DNA from: Aliiroseovarius subalbicans
GTDB lineage: Bacteria > Pseudomonadota > Alphaproteobacteria > Rhodobacterales > Rhodobacteraceae
Reading direction: 5' to 3'
DNA length: 64,000 bases
Assembly: GCF_022678625.1 (NCBI RefSeq)
Contig: NZ_JALBYQ010000003.1
Location: forward strand, 1 to 64,000
Part shown: positions 1-9,241 of the stretch, one piece after another
How the letters are laid out: each line of letters begins with the position of its first letter
Numbering within the stretch: position 1 is the stretch's first letter
Notes under the pieces: model-generated
Database searches by the model: none
Told to the model about the DNA's origin: nothing
The model's input: only the letters and a program-made list of their open reading frames with translations
Program-made: the position numbers and the translations under genes

Positions 1-217
1 TGCAGTTGTTTGTTCATCGAAATAAACCAAACCGCCCACATATCTCTTCAGATATCATCAATGTCAAAGAACGTGGAGACAACATAAACTGAGATGCGCC
101 GTAAGATTCAGCGCGCCCCGCCTGTATCATCTCCGATATTCGTCTGCGTCTCGTTGCCGGTGCGTTTCCGCTGTGGCCCGTCTGGCGCCCCGTTGCTGCG
201 TTGCCGCCGCTTCGGTG
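1..217 (-). other. rRNA operon leader (16S gene lies left of the window)
   Basis: Read on the minus strand, this stretch resembles the leader ahead of 16S rRNA in Rhodobacteraceae. A boxA-like antitermination motif TTCTTTGACA lies at 62-71 (minus strand), followed by a leader segment that I recognise from memory as typical of this family. The strand direction means the 16S gene starts just beyond position 1. A short plus-strand open frame at 94-303 is not credible as a gene. Recognition rests on motif and order, not on an alignment. Confidence 0.72.
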
Positions 218-223
218 AGGGGG

Positions 224-252
224 TGTTTAGGCCGCAGCTTCCGGGGCCGCAA
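224..252 (-). promoter_or_regulatory. rRNA operon promoter
   Basis: On the minus strand the -35 element TTGCGG (247-252) and the -10 element TAAACA (224-229) are separated by exactly 17 bp (230-246). The start site should fall near 217. The promoter faces the boxA-containing leader. Upstream of it are three A-tracts of seven bases (257-263, 276-282, 295-301) whose starts are 19 bp apart, the arrangement expected of a bent-DNA or UP-type activating element. Confidence 0.7.
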
Positions 253-301
253 GTGCTTTTTTTCACAAAGGTGCGTTTTTTTGCGCATCCCCCGTTTTTT
301 T

Positions 302-516
302 GAGGAAAAAGAGCAGGTTGCGAAAGGAAACAACCGAAACACGTCCGCTGTCGCAACAAAATTTGCCGGTTTCCGGGCGGTGAACCAAGCCCGAATGCTG
401 CGGTGCAGAGTTATCCACAGGGATTGCTGTCGGAAAACCATCTTTCGGGCGACTCGAAGCAAGAATCAAAGCGAGTCGGGCACCGCTCTCAGCCGTCACA
501 GCCCACAAAACGGCCC
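302..516. other. Non-coding region upstream of the rRNA promoter
   Basis: No credible gene was found between the rRNA promoter region and the end of msrQ. It contains one perfect DnaA-box consensus, TTATCCACA, at 411-419. No cluster of further boxes is visible, so this is not proposed as a replication origin. The last gene before it, msrQ, ends at 517 on the minus strand, so its transcript may terminate here, but no clear hairpin with a U-run was seen. Confidence 0.5.
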
Positions 517-1113
517 TCAGGCCCGCGCCAGGGTCCGGCGCGGGGTCAGACGCAGGGCCAGAAGGCCAAGGATAACGCCCAGATAGATCAGCGGCTCCAC
601 CTGCCAGCCTTTGACCAGCATCACAAAATGCACGGCCCCCAACACGGCCGCCGGATAGACCAGCTTGTGCAGCTTGCGCCAGCGCGCGCCCAGTTTGCGC
701 ACCGACCAATTGTTCGACGTCACCGCCAAGGGGGCCAAAAGCACGAACCCGACCATCCCGATGGTGATATAGGGACGTTTCAGAATGTCGGCCCAGATCT
801 GCGCCAATATCTGCACATCCAGCACCAGCCAGACCAGCAGGTGGCACGCGATATAGTAGAAGGTCAGCACCCCAATCGCGCGGCGAAACCGCATCAGGTT
901 CAGCCCGGCGAACCGTCTGAGCGGCGTGACCGCGAGGCCCAGGATCAGCGCCTGAAGCCCCAGTTCGCCCAGTTCGTGCTCCAAGGCCTTGATCGGCTCG
1001 ACCCCCAGCCCCCCGGTGAAGCCCTGATACAGAAGCCAAAGCGGCGGGGTGAGGCCGACAAAGTAGACAAGCCAGATCGGGATCTTGCGCAGAAAGTGGT
1101 TGAGAATGTTCAT
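517..1113 (-). CDS. msrQ: MsrQ, heme-binding membrane subunit of the methionine sulfoxide reductase system
   Basis: This 198-residue integral membrane protein of the ferric reductase-like (YedZ) family passes electrons from the quinone pool or flavin donors through b-type haem to the periplasmic reductase MsrP. The sequence shows about six hydrophobic helices and the conserved histidines typical of haem ligation (in the segments FYYIACHLL and LHKLVYPAAV). Its length is normal for the family. It starts only 3 bp after the msrP stop codon, so the two are co-transcribed as msrPQ. Identification is firm because partner and fold agree. Confidence 0.93.
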   Translation of the reverse strand: MNILNHFLRKIPIWLVYFVGLTPPLWLLYQGFTGGLGVEPIKALEHELGELGLQALILGLAVTPLRRFAGLNLMRFRRAIGVLTFYYIACHLLVWLVLDVQILAQIWADILKRPYITIGMVGFVLLAPLAVTSNNWSVRKLGARWRKLHKLVYPAAVLGAVHFVMLVKGWQVEPLIYLGVILGLLALRLTPRRTLARA

Positions 1114-1116
1114 CGC

Positions 1117-2025
1117 TCAGAAGTTCTTGCTCAGGTCCATGCCGTCATAAAGGTGCGCGACCTCGTCGCCATAACCGTTGAACATGAGCGTGTCCTGCTT
1201 CTTGGAAAACAGCCCACCACCGATCTTGCGTTCGGTGGCCTGTGACCATCGCGGATGGCTGACGCGCGGGTTCACGTTGGAATAGAACCCGTATTCGCGC
1301 GGGTTTTGCATGTTCCAGGTGGCTTCGGGCTGCTTGTCCGTCAGGCTGATGCGCACAATCGATTTGATCGACTTGAACCCGTATTTCCACGGCACAACCA
1401 GACGCATCGGCGCGCCGTTCTGGTTCGGCAGGTCCTCGCCATAAATTCCCGTGGCCATCAGGGTCAGCGGGTGCATCGCTTCGTCCAGCCGCAGCCCTTC
1501 GCGGTACGGCCAATCCAGAATGGCGCGTTTCTGCCCCGGCATTTCCTCGGGCCGCACCAGCGTTTCGAAATAGACGTATTTGGCGGACGACTGCACGCCC
1601 ACGCGGTTCAACAGCTGGGACAGCTGGAACCCGTTCCAGGGGATCACCATCGACCAGGCCTCGACACAGCGGAAGCGATAGATCCGTTCTTCGATGTCCA
1701 CACCGCCCAGGATGTCGGCCAGGTCATAGTTGCCCGGATTGTCCACCAGGCCGTCGATCTTCACCGACCACGGGTCGGTCGTCAGCGTATGCGCATTGCG
1801 CGCCGGGTCTTCCTTGCCAGTGCCAAACTCATAGAAGTTGTTGTAGGCGGTGATTTCCTTGAGCGTGTTGGGCGCCTCATCCGTCGAATACTGCCCGGCG
1901 CCGAAGGACGGCCCGGCAATTGCCCCCAGGCCAAGGCCGCCAAGACCCACCATCAGTTGCCGCCGGTTCAGGTAATCCGCCTTCGGCGTGATGTCGGCGT
2001 ATTTCAGATCGGTCTTGAAACCCAT
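1117..2025 (-). CDS. msrP: MsrP, periplasmic molybdopterin methionine sulfoxide reductase catalytic subunit
   Basis: This 302-residue enzyme repairs oxidised methionine in periplasmic proteins. It is exported folded by the Tat system: a twin arginine sits at about residues 21-22 ([11 protein letters not shown]) and is followed by a glycine-rich hydrophobic stretch. The molybdenum-ligating cysteine is in the motif [11 protein letters not shown]. Late motifs such as WKYGFKSIK are typical of the YedY family. The gene is first in the msrPQ unit, with msrQ 3 bp downstream. The start ATG lies ahead of a long n-region, which is usual for alphaproteobacterial MsrP. Confidence 0.95.
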   Translation of the reverse strand: MGFKTDLKYADITPKADYLNRRQLMVGLGGLGLGAIAGPSFGAGQYSTDEAPNTLKEITAYNNFYEFGTGKEDPARNAHTLTTDPWSVKIDGLVDNPGNYDLADILGGVDIEERIYRFRCVEAWSMVIPWNGFQLSQLLNRVGVQSSAKYVYFETLVRPEEMPGQKRAILDWPYREGLRLDEAMHPLTLMATGIYGEDLPNQNGAPMRLVVPWKYGFKSIKSIVRISLTDKQPEATWNMQNPREYGFYSNVNPRVSHPRWSQATERKIGGGLFSKKQDTLMFNGYGDEVAHLYDGMDLSKNF

Positions 2026-2125
2026 GTCAGAGCGTCCTTTTGCTTTGTCCTGATCCTGACCTAAGCCAGCATCCGATCAAAGCCAAAGCACATGATCTCA
2101 CGAAGGTGTTGGTGCGCTGTAACAA

Positions 2126-3619
2126 TTACCCTTCGGGACGGGGGGAGTAGCTGGGGAACAGCTCGTTCATCGGGATCGAGTGGCCGTCCGATTGCACCAA
2201 CCGCACGTGTCGCCGCCGCATCTGGCGCGGCTCGGCCACGCCGACGGAATGCGCGATGGTCTCGACCTCATGGGTGATGCAATCGGCATAGGCCGCGACC
2301 TTTTCGAACTTGGTCTCCGGCACCAGACCCTTGTGCAACGCCGGGTCATGGGTGGTGATCCCTGTGGGGCAGGTGTTCTTGTTGCACTTCAGCGCCTGGA
2401 TGCAGCCCAGGCTGAACATGAACCCGCGCGCATTGGTCACGAAATCCGCGCCCGCGCACAGCGCCCAGGCCACGTCGCCGGGATTGACCAGCTTGCCCGA
2501 GGCCACCAGCCGGATCCGGTCGTGCAGCCCGCGCTGATCGCGCAGATCGCAGATCAGCGGCAGGCTTTCGCGGATCGGCATGCCGACCAGGTCGATCAGA
2601 GGCATCGGTGCCGCGCCCGTGCCGCCTTCGCCACCATCAATGGTGATGAAGTCCGGCGCGCAGGCCTCCCCGCGATGCGAAATCAGATCGAACAGCTCGG
2701 CAAACGGCTCAACTGCGCCGACAACGGTCTTGAAACCCACCGGCTTGCCCGTCACCTCGCGGATATGCCCGATCGTGTCCAGAAGGGTGCCCCAATCGTC
2801 GATCTCTTCGTGCCGGTTGGGTGACATGCTGGCCTGACCCTCCGGGATACCCCGGATCGCCGCGATCTCGGCGTTGACCTTCGCGGCGGGCAGGATGCCG
2901 CCCTTGCCGGGCTTGGCGCCCTGTGCCAGCTTCAACTCGAACATCTTTACCTGATTGTGCGCCGCGACCTCGCGCAGCTTGTCATCGGACAGCTTACCGT
3001 CCGCATCGCGCACACCATATTTCGCCGTGCCGATTTGATAGACTATGTCGGCACCCCCTTTCAGGTGCCAGGGGGACAGCCCACCTTCGCCGGTGTTCAT
3101 CCAGATCCCTGCCTTCCTCGCGCCCATACTCAGCGCCACAACCGCAGGCTGGGACAGCGCGCCATAGGACATGCCGGACAGGTTGAAGATGCTTTTCGCC
3201 TCGAACGGCACCCGCGCACCGGCGCCGATCACCAGTGGCGCAGTGCTGGCATATTGATTGTCCAGCGGCGGAAAGGCCGCGTTCACGAAGATCGGCGTGC
3301 CAACCACGTTCAGGTTGCGGGTGGACCCGAAGGCGACCGTGTTACCGTGCCCGCTTGCCGCCCGCTCGACCCAATCGCGTTGCGCACGGTTGAATGGCAG
3401 CTCTTCGCGGTCCATCGCAAAGAAGTACTGGCGGAAGAACTCGCCCAAGGCGGTGAAGAGGTGCCGAAACCGCCCGATGACAGGATAGTTGCGCCGCACC
3501 GCATCCCCAGTTTGAAGCCTGTCGATCAGATAAAGCACGATCACCAGCGCCAAGAAGAAACCTACGGCAAAGACCAGCACAAGTGCCAGAACCTCAAGCA
3601 CCCAAATCATCGATTCCAT
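2126..3619 (-). CDS. FMN-binding glutamate synthase-like protein with N-terminal membrane segment
   Basis: This 497-residue protein consists mainly of the GltB domain 2 (FMN-binding, TIM-barrel) of glutamate synthase but lacks the glutaminase domain. It opens with a hydrophobic helix (about residues 5-25) that should anchor it in the membrane. The motif DGGEGGTGAAP and the cysteine cluster CIQALKCNKNTCPTG match the FMN and 3Fe-4S sites of glutamate synthases. The start at 3619 is chosen because AAGGAGG lies just upstream; the open frame continues 70 codons further but without a ribosome site. Stand-alone proteins of this type have no settled function. It probably acts as an oxidoreductase, but the substrate is unknown. 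Confidence 0.85.
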   Translation of the reverse strand: MESMIWVLEVLALVLVFAVGFFLALVIVLYLIDRLQTGDAVRRNYPVIGRFRHLFTALGEFFRQYFFAMDREELPFNRAQRDWVERAASGHGNTVAFGSTRNLNVVGTPIFVNAAFPPLDNQYASTAPLVIGAGARVPFEAKSIFNLSGMSYGALSQPAVVALSMGARKAGIWMNTGEGGLSPWHLKGGADIVYQIGTAKYGVRDADGKLSDDKLREVAAHNQVKMFELKLAQGAKPGKGGILPAAKVNAEIAAIRGIPEGQASMSPNRHEEIDDWGTLLDTIGHIREVTGKPVGFKTVVGAVEPFAELFDLISHRGEACAPDFITIDGGEGGTGAAPMPLIDLVGMPIRESLPLICDLRDQRGLHDRIRLVASGKLVNPGDVAWALCAGADFVTNARGFMFSLGCIQALKCNKNTCPTGITTHDPALHKGLVPETKFEKVAAYADCITHEVETIAHSVGVAEPRQMRRRHVRLVQSDGHSIPMNELFPSYSPRPEG

Positions 3620-3932
3620 TGCGCCCTCCTTCTTTTCTTCAACCTGTCGCAAGCTGCGATCTGAAGCCAGCCCCAGCACCTTTTTACGTGAAAGCGCGGG
3701 GTTTATTGTTCGCGAATTCAACCCAGTAATCGCAACATACACGTGATCGTTTTCGCATTGCCACCAAATGCACAACTCACGGATGTGCAAGCAAGAAATG
3801 TGTTGAAAATGTGTCAGGCCTCTGTCCACAATGTGGAAAAATATAAAAAGACAAAGTCATTCGAGAGGCATTCCTATCGCGCATCCGGACCCCGTCCGGT
3901 CCCGTATTGAGACGCACCATTAGGAATTTGCC
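3620..3932. promoter_or_regulatory. Divergent intergenic region with two palindromes
   Basis: This 313-bp region separates the GltB-like gene (minus) from the FAS1/RTX gene (plus) and is AT-richer than its surroundings. A 13-bp palindrome TCCACA-A-TGTGGA lies at 3825-3837, close to an AT-rich stretch with a TATAAA-like hexamer, and could be an operator. A second palindrome CCGGAC-CCC-GTCCGG lies at 3885-3899, about 34 bp before the RTX start. No convincing -35/-10 pair could be fixed by eye. Confidence 0.45.
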
Positions 3933-5873
3933 ATGCCCACGCTGCTTGCGACAATCAACACCCGTCCTGACACCGAGATCTTTGCCAACCTCGTGGCCTT
4001 GGTCGATGCCAATACCGGCGCGAACCTGTCCGGCGCGCTGTCCGGTGGCGCGGGTCTTTCGGCCTTCATCCCAACCGACGCGGCGATGATTGCAGCAGCC
4101 CAGAGCATGGGTTTCACCGGCAGCGATGAAGCGGGTGCGCAGGCGTATCTGATCGAGTCTGCCACCCTGTTGGGTCAAGGCGATCCCTGGGCGGTTCTGG
4201 CGGGCCTTCTGGCCTATCACATCACCGGCGACGCGCCGGGGGCTGCTATGACCACGCTGTCGGGCGCGTCGCTGTCGCTGGTAGGCGGAGTTTTGACTGA
4301 CAATGACCCGGACACGGCGGACGCAGGCATTCTTGAGACGGCCCCGGCCGACAACGGCACCTTCAACCTGGTTGATGGTGTGCTGGTTCCCGAGGACGTA
4401 TTCGCCTCGAACGGAGCGGCAGATGTGCAAGTCGTGGTGGGCGCCGACAATGCGGACAACATCGCAACGGGCAATGACGACGATTTCGTGAACGGAAATG
4501 GCGGCTCGGACAACATCACGACAAATGGCGGTGACGACACCGTGCTGGGTGAAGGCGGGAACGACACGATCTCGACCGGCGGCGGAAACGACTTCGTGTC
4601 CGGCGGCACCGGGCACGACGTGATAGACGGCGGCAACAACAACGATACGCTGTTTGGGGACAATGGCGACGACACGATCCTGGGTGGTGAAGGCGCGGAC
4701 ACGATTGACGGCGGCAACGACGATGACACCTTGTCCGGCGGCGATGGCGGCGACGACATCCAGGGCGGCAATGGCGAAGACGTCCTGAACGGCGATGGCG
4801 GCAGCGACACCTTATCGGGTGACGCGGGCAACGACACCCTGAACGGCGGGTCCGGCATGGACACCCTGAACGGCGGCGAAGGGAATGACATGCTGGCCGG
4901 CGGCTCGGGTAACGACACCTTCGTGTTTGCCGGGAATGTCGGCTCGGACACGATCACCGATTTCTCGGATGGCTCCGACGTGATCGACGTCTCGGCGCTT
5001 GGTATATTCACGACCAATCAGCTGGTCTTCACCCAGATCGGCGGCGACGTGGTGATCGGGTTTGGCAATGGCAAACAAGTGACCGTACTGGGCATCGACG
5101 CGGGCGACCTGGACGCCAGCGACTTTGTGCTGGATACCCCCCCGCCGGTCGTGGGCACGGGCAGCGCGGATGTGCTGCACCTGACCGGTGGCGACGACAC
5201 GGTGGATGCGGGCGACGGGTCCGACAAGGTCTATGGCTATGACGGCAACGACGACATCACAGCTGGCGCGGGCGAAGATTATGTCGATGGCGGCGAAGGC
5301 AATGACGTGATCGACGCGGGATCCGGCAAGGACCAGGTCAAAGGCGGGGCTGGCAACGACACGATCTTCGGCATGGCCTCGAACGACCTTCTGTTCGGCC
5401 AGGACGGCAATGACATGATCAACGGCGGCGCCAACAACGACCGCATCTATGGTGGCAACGGAGGCGACACGCTGATCGGTGAGCACGGCAATGACAAGAT
5501 CTGGGGCGACGCTGGGTCCGACACCCTGATCGGCGGGGCTGGCAAGGACGTGATGGACGGCGGATCGGGCAATGACATCCTGATCGGCGGCAAGGGCGAC
5601 GACAAGATGACCGGCGGCTCCGGCGCTGACGTGTTCGTCTTCGAAGACGACCGCACCCGCGCCGACACGATCATGGATTTCCAGGACGGCACCGATCTTC
5701 TGGACGTCGTCGGTCTGGGCATCACCGATGTGAGCGAGCTCAACATGGCCCAGGTTGGTGCCGATGTGGTCATAACCCTGTCGGATCGCGATGTGATCAC
5801 GCTGAAGGGTGTGGACATGGGCGACCTGGACAACAGCGATTTCATCCTCGCAGACCCGCTGCTGCTGGGTTAA
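3933..5873 (+). CDS. Secreted RTX calcium-binding protein with N-terminal fasciclin-like domain
   Basis: This 646-residue protein starts with a FAS1 (fasciclin)-like domain of about 155 residues, recognisable by AFIPTDAAM and the later LAYHITGD segment. Two blocks of glycine- and aspartate-rich RTX nonapeptides (GGxGxDxLx type) follow, roughly residues 170-330 and 410-565. Each block ends in a serralysin-type C-terminal module with an aspartate-rich TITDF or TIMDF motif followed by a DASDFVL or DNSDFIL motif. There is no Sec signal, which fits type I secretion through an uncleaved C-terminal signal. TAGGA precedes the ATG. FAS1 suggests cell adhesion. No ABC/HlyD/TolC exporter genes are in the window. 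Confidence 0.86.
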   Translation: MPTLLATINTRPDTEIFANLVALVDANTGANLSGALSGGAGLSAFIPTDAAMIAAAQSMGFTGSDEAGAQAYLIESATLLGQGDPWAVLAGLLAYHITGDAPGAAMTTLSGASLSLVGGVLTDNDPDTADAGILETAPADNGTFNLVDGVLVPEDVFASNGAADVQVVVGADNADNIATGNDDDFVNGNGGSDNITTNGGDDTVLGEGGNDTISTGGGNDFVSGGTGHDVIDGGNNNDTLFGDNGDDTILGGEGADTIDGGNDDDTLSGGDGGDDIQGGNGEDVLNGDGGSDTLSGDAGNDTLNGGSGMDTLNGGEGNDMLAGGSGNDTFVFAGNVGSDTITDFSDGSDVIDVSALGIFTTNQLVFTQIGGDVVIGFGNGKQVTVLGIDAGDLDASDFVLDTPPPVVGTGSADVLHLTGGDDTVDAGDGSDKVYGYDGNDDITAGAGEDYVDGGEGNDVIDAGSGKDQVKGGAGNDTIFGMASNDLLFGQDGNDMINGGANNDRIYGGNGGDTLIGEHGNDKIWGDAGSDTLIGGAGKDVMDGGSGNDILIGGKGDDKMTGGSGADVFVFEDDRTRADTIMDFQDGTDLLDVVGLGITDVSELNMAQVGADVVITLSDRDVITLKGVDMGDLDNSDFILADPLLLG

Positions 5874-5892
5874 GAAATCGGCGCTGGGGGTT

Positions 5893-6351
5893 TCAGACCG
5901 GGATCCCCAGCCGCCTGTAGACAAAGCTGAGAAGCCATGCAGGCCCGATCAGCAGGAATTGTACATCCTTCAGGAACGACGGCTTCTTGCCCTCGACCAT
6001 GTGCCCCCAGAACTGCCCGATCCAGGCCAGCACGAAGATCAACGCGGCCACCTGCCACAGCGGCCAGGGCGATGTGGCTTCGATCGTGTGGATGATCCAG
6101 TATCCCATCACCAGATAGCCCAACATGCCAATTGCCAGCGTGGGCGACAGGATCACGTAGTAGATCAACGCCAACACCATCACGAGGGTCAGCCAGTTCA
6201 ACCCAGCTATACCTCCCGGCATGGGCAGTGCATAAAGCCCGGCCATCACGGTCCAGACGATGACGGGCACGCAGACCCAATGCACCACCTTGTTCACGGG
6301 GTTCTGGTGGCTTTCGCCGTATTCCTCCAGCAATGCGTCGATACGTTTCAT
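5893..6351 (-). CDS. Mpo1-like (DUF962) membrane protein
   Basis: This 152-residue membrane protein has about four hydrophobic helices and belongs to the DUF962/YGL010w family. Its yeast member Mpo1 is an iron-dependent dioxygenase of 2-hydroxy fatty acids. Conserved histidines are visible near the start (HQNPVNKVVHW) and in GHMVEGKKP, the pattern expected for metal binding. A strong GGGAGGG ribosome site precedes the ATG at 6351. It faces the RTX gene tail to tail and lies downstream of clpB, separated by a hairpin. Bacterial function is inferred from the yeast relative only. Confidence 0.82.
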   Translation of the reverse strand: MKRIDALLEEYGESHQNPVNKVVHWVCVPVIVWTVMAGLYALPMPGGIAGLNWLTLVMVLALIYYVILSPTLAIGMLGYLVMGYWIIHTIEATSPWPLWQVAALIFVLAWIGQFWGHMVEGKKPSFLKDVQFLLIGPAWLLSFVYRRLGIPV

Positions 6352-6386
6352 CTGGCCCTCCCGGTTCGCCGGGGTAGCCTACGCAA

Positions 6387-6419
6387 ACGCGCGGCCAAGC
6401 TCCTAGCCTGACCGCGCGT
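6387..6419 (-). terminator. Probable clpB terminator hairpin
   Basis: Inverted repeat ACGCGCGG (6387-6394) and CCGCGCGT (6412-6419) with a 17-nt loop lies just past the clpB stop. On the minus strand it is followed by only three U residues, so termination may be partial. Confidence 0.5.
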
Positions 6420-6439
6420 CATTTTGGTTTAGCGATGGA

Positions 6440-9055
6440 TCAGTGCACCACCGCGTCATCGGGGGCTGGGCGGTTGGTGTTGCCAACCCGGTCGCCGATG
6501 ATCAGCCCTTCGGCCCCCGCGCTGACCGCGATCGTGTCGCCGTCCATCACGTCACCCGACAGCAACATCTCGGCCAACCGGTCTTGCACCGCGCGCTGGA
6601 TCACGCGCTTCAAAGGTCGGGCGCCGAATACCGGGTCATAGCCTTCGTCGGCCAGCCACTTACGGGCATCCGCGTCCATCTCCAACCCGATCCCACGGCG
6701 CGACAGCCGTTTGACCAACAGGCCAAGCTGGATATCCACGATCCCGTCCATATCCGGGCGCGAGAGGCGATCGAAGATGATCGTCTCATCCAGACGGTTC
6801 AGGAATTCGGGCCGGAAATGTGCCCGAACCGCGTCCATCACGTCGCGCTTGGCGGCGGAACTGTCGGCCTCCTCGGGCAGCTGGCTCAGCGCCTGCGCGC
6901 CCAGGTTCGAGGTCAGGATGATCAGCGTCTGCTTGAAGTCCACCGTGCGGCCCTGACCATCGGTCAGCACGCCGTCATCCAGCACCTGAAGCAGCACGTT
7001 GAACACATCCGGGTGCGCCTTTTCGACCTCGTCAAACAGCACGACCTGATAAGGCCGGCGCCGCACTGCTTCGGTCAGCACGCCCCCCTCGTCATAGCCC
7101 ACATAGCCCGGAGGCGCGCCGATCAGACGGGCGACCGCGTGCTTCTCCATGAACTCGGACATGTCGATACGAACCATCGCGCTGTCGTCATCGAACAGGA
7201 ACTCGGCCACGGCCTTGGTCAGCTCGGTCTTGCCAACGCCGGTCGGGCCCAGGAACAGGAAACTGCCCAAGGGTCGGTTTTCGTCGTTCAGACCCGCGCG
7301 CGCCCGGCGCACGGCGTTCGAGACCGCAGTCACCGCAGAGCGTTGCCCGATCACGCGACGACCCAGCTCGTCCTCCATGCGCAAAAGCTTTTCACGCTCG
7401 CCTTCCAGCATTTTCGAGGTCGGGATACCGGTCCAGCGTTCGACCACATGGGCGATCTGTTCCGGGCGCACGGCCTCTTCGACCATCGCTTCGGCCTCGG
7501 CGCTTTCGGCCTCGTCCAGCTTTTTCTCAAGCTCGGGAATGATGCCGTAAGACAGCTCGCCCGCCTTGGCCAGGTTGCCTTCGCGCTTGGCAATGTCCAA
7601 CTCGGCGCGGGCGCGGTCCAGATGCTCTTTGAGGTCGCGCGCGCCTTCCAGCTTATCGCGCTCGGCCTGCCACTTGGCGGTCAGGCTGCCAGATTTTTCC
7701 TGCAACTCGGCCAGTTCCAGCTCCAGCTTCTCAAGCCGGTCTTTCGACGCCTTGTCATCTTCGGCGCGCAGCGCTTCGGCCTCGATCTGCATTTGCAGGA
7801 TCTGCCGATCCAGCGCGTCCAGTTCCTCGGGCTTTGAATCCACCTCCATGCGCAGGCGGCTGGCGGCCTCATCCATAAGGTCAATCGCCTTGTCGGGCAG
7901 GAACCGGTCGGTGATGTACCGGTGGCTGAGCGTGGACGCCGCCACCAAGGCCGAGTCGCTGATCCGCACCCCGTGGTGCAGTTCGTACTTCTCCTTGATG
8001 CCCCGCAGGATCGAGATCGTATCTTCCACGGTGGGCTCTTCGACCATCACCGGCTGGAACCGGCGGGCCAGGGCCGCGTCTTTCTCCACATACTTGCGGT
8101 ATTCATCCAGCGTCGTGGCGCCCACACAGTGCAATTCACCGCGCGCAAGGGCGGGTTTGATCAGGTTGGCCGCGTCCATCGCGCCATCGCCTTTGCCCGC
8201 GCCAACCAGCGTGTGCATTTCATCAATGAACAGGATGATTTCGCCGGCCGCATCGGTGACTTCGTTCAGGACCGACTTCAGCCGCTCTTCGAATTCACCG
8301 CGGTATTTCGCACCGGCAATCAAGGCCCCCATGTCCAACGCCAGAAGCTTCTTGTTCTTCAGGCTTTCAGGCACGTCGCCGTTGATGATGCGCAGGGCCA
8401 GACCTTCGGCGATTGCGGTTTTACCCACGCCGGGTTCACCGATCAGAACCGGGTTGTTCTTGGTGCGGCGCGACAGAACCTGCATGGCACGGCGGATTTC
8501 TTCGTCACGGCCGATGATCGGGTCGATCTTGCCCTGTTCGGCCGCCTCGGTCAGGTCCATCGCGTATTTCGACAGCGCCTCATACGTGTCCTCGGCCGAC
8601 GCGCTATCTGCCGTGCGCCCCTTACGCACGTCATTGATCGCGGCGTTCAGCTTCTTGGCGTCAACGGCACCGGCATCCAGCGCCTCTTGCGCCTTGGATT
8701 TCACAACCGCCAGCGCGGTCAGGAGCCGTTCAACCGGCACGAAGCTGTCGCCCGCTTTCTTGGCCAGCTTTTCAGCCTCGTCGATCACCCGACCGGTGGC
8801 ATTGTCCATGTAAATCTGGCTGGCATCGCCGGTGACCTTCGGGGTCTTGGCGATGATCGCGTCCACCGCATCGGTCACGCGCTTGGGCTCCCCGCCCGCC
8901 TTACGGATCAGGTTCGCGGCCATGCCGTCTTCGTCATCCATAAGGGCCTTGAGCAGATGCTCGGGGGCAAGGCGCTGATGATTTTCGCGCATTGCGATCG
9001 TCTGTGCGGCTTGCATGAAACCACGCGACCGCTCGGTGAATTTTTCCAAATTCAT
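6440..9055 (-). CDS. clpB: ClpB, ATP-dependent protein disaggregase
   Basis: This 871-residue Hsp100 chaperone forms a hexamer that pulls polypeptides out of aggregates, working with DnaK. Domains in order: Clp N domain (1-145), first AAA+ module with Walker A GEPGVGKT at 206-213 and Walker [11 protein letters not shown], a coiled-coil middle domain rich in E, K and L that is typical of ClpB rather than ClpA, and a second AAA+ module with GPTGVGKT and the small C-terminal domain. Length is full for the family. GGAGAGAGAG sits before the ATG. A sigma-32-like promoter lies about 80 bp upstream. Confidence 0.98.
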   Translation of the reverse strand: MNLEKFTERSRGFMQAAQTIAMRENHQRLAPEHLLKALMDDEDGMAANLIRKAGGEPKRVTDAVDAIIAKTPKVTGDASQIYMDNATGRVIDEAEKLAKKAGDSFVPVERLLTALAVVKSKAQEALDAGAVDAKKLNAAINDVRKGRTADSASAEDTYEALSKYAMDLTEAAEQGKIDPIIGRDEEIRRAMQVLSRRTKNNPVLIGEPGVGKTAIAEGLALRIINGDVPESLKNKKLLALDMGALIAGAKYRGEFEERLKSVLNEVTDAAGEIILFIDEMHTLVGAGKGDGAMDAANLIKPALARGELHCVGATTLDEYRKYVEKDAALARRFQPVMVEEPTVEDTISILRGIKEKYELHHGVRISDSALVAASTLSHRYITDRFLPDKAIDLMDEAASRLRMEVDSKPEELDALDRQILQMQIEAEALRAEDDKASKDRLEKLELELAELQEKSGSLTAKWQAERDKLEGARDLKEHLDRARAELDIAKREGNLAKAGELSYGIIPELEKKLDEAESAEAEAMVEEAVRPEQIAHVVERWTGIPTSKMLEGEREKLLRMEDELGRRVIGQRSAVTAVSNAVRRARAGLNDENRPLGSFLFLGPTGVGKTELTKAVAEFLFDDDSAMVRIDMSEFMEKHAVARLIGAPPGYVGYDEGGVLTEAVRRRPYQVVLFDEVEKAHPDVFNVLLQVLDDGVLTDGQGRTVDFKQTLIILTSNLGAQALSQLPEEADSSAAKRDVMDAVRAHFRPEFLNRLDETIIFDRLSRPDMDGIVDIQLGLLVKRLSRRGIGLEMDADARKWLADEGYDPVFGARPLKRVIQRAVQDRLAEMLLSGDVMDGDTIAVSAGAEGLIIGDRVGNTNRPAPDDAVVH

Positions 9056-9132
9056 CTCTCTCTCCTTCTACAAGCGCCCATCTCCTGGAATGCCCGCCCG
9101 GCGGCACATCCCTGTTTCGGGCCTTGAAAGAT

Positions 9133-9161
9133 AGATGGGGTCACGCGCCAAGGGGATCAAG
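9133..9161 (-). promoter_or_regulatory. Heat-shock (RpoH-type) promoter of clpB
   Basis: On the minus strand CTTGAT (9156-9161) and CCCCATCT (9133-9140) are separated by 15 bp, an almost exact match to the sigma-32 consensus CTTGAA-N(13-15)-CCCCATNT. The predicted start near 9125 gives a 5' UTR of about 70 nt before the clpB ATG at 9055. Confidence 0.75.
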
Positions 9162-9241
9162 TGGGGGGAGAATGCCGCGATACTTCACCTTTCGGAACGG
9201 CGTGTGCGGGGCGAAAGTTTGGCCAGAGTAAAGGGTGCCCC

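Noticed and set aside
94-303. Short plus-strand open frame in the first 300 bp
   Set aside because: It lies across the rRNA promoter and leader on the opposite strand and has no ribosome site or known motif.
411-419. DnaA box as evidence for a replication origin
   Set aside because: Only one perfect box, no box cluster or AT-rich unwinding region, and no dnaA, dnaN, hemE or parAB gene in view.
4450-5640. Regular short repeats in DNA, possible CRISPR array
   Set aside because: The repeats are codon-level RTX nonapeptides in frame with a long gene; there are no unique spacers between identical repeats.
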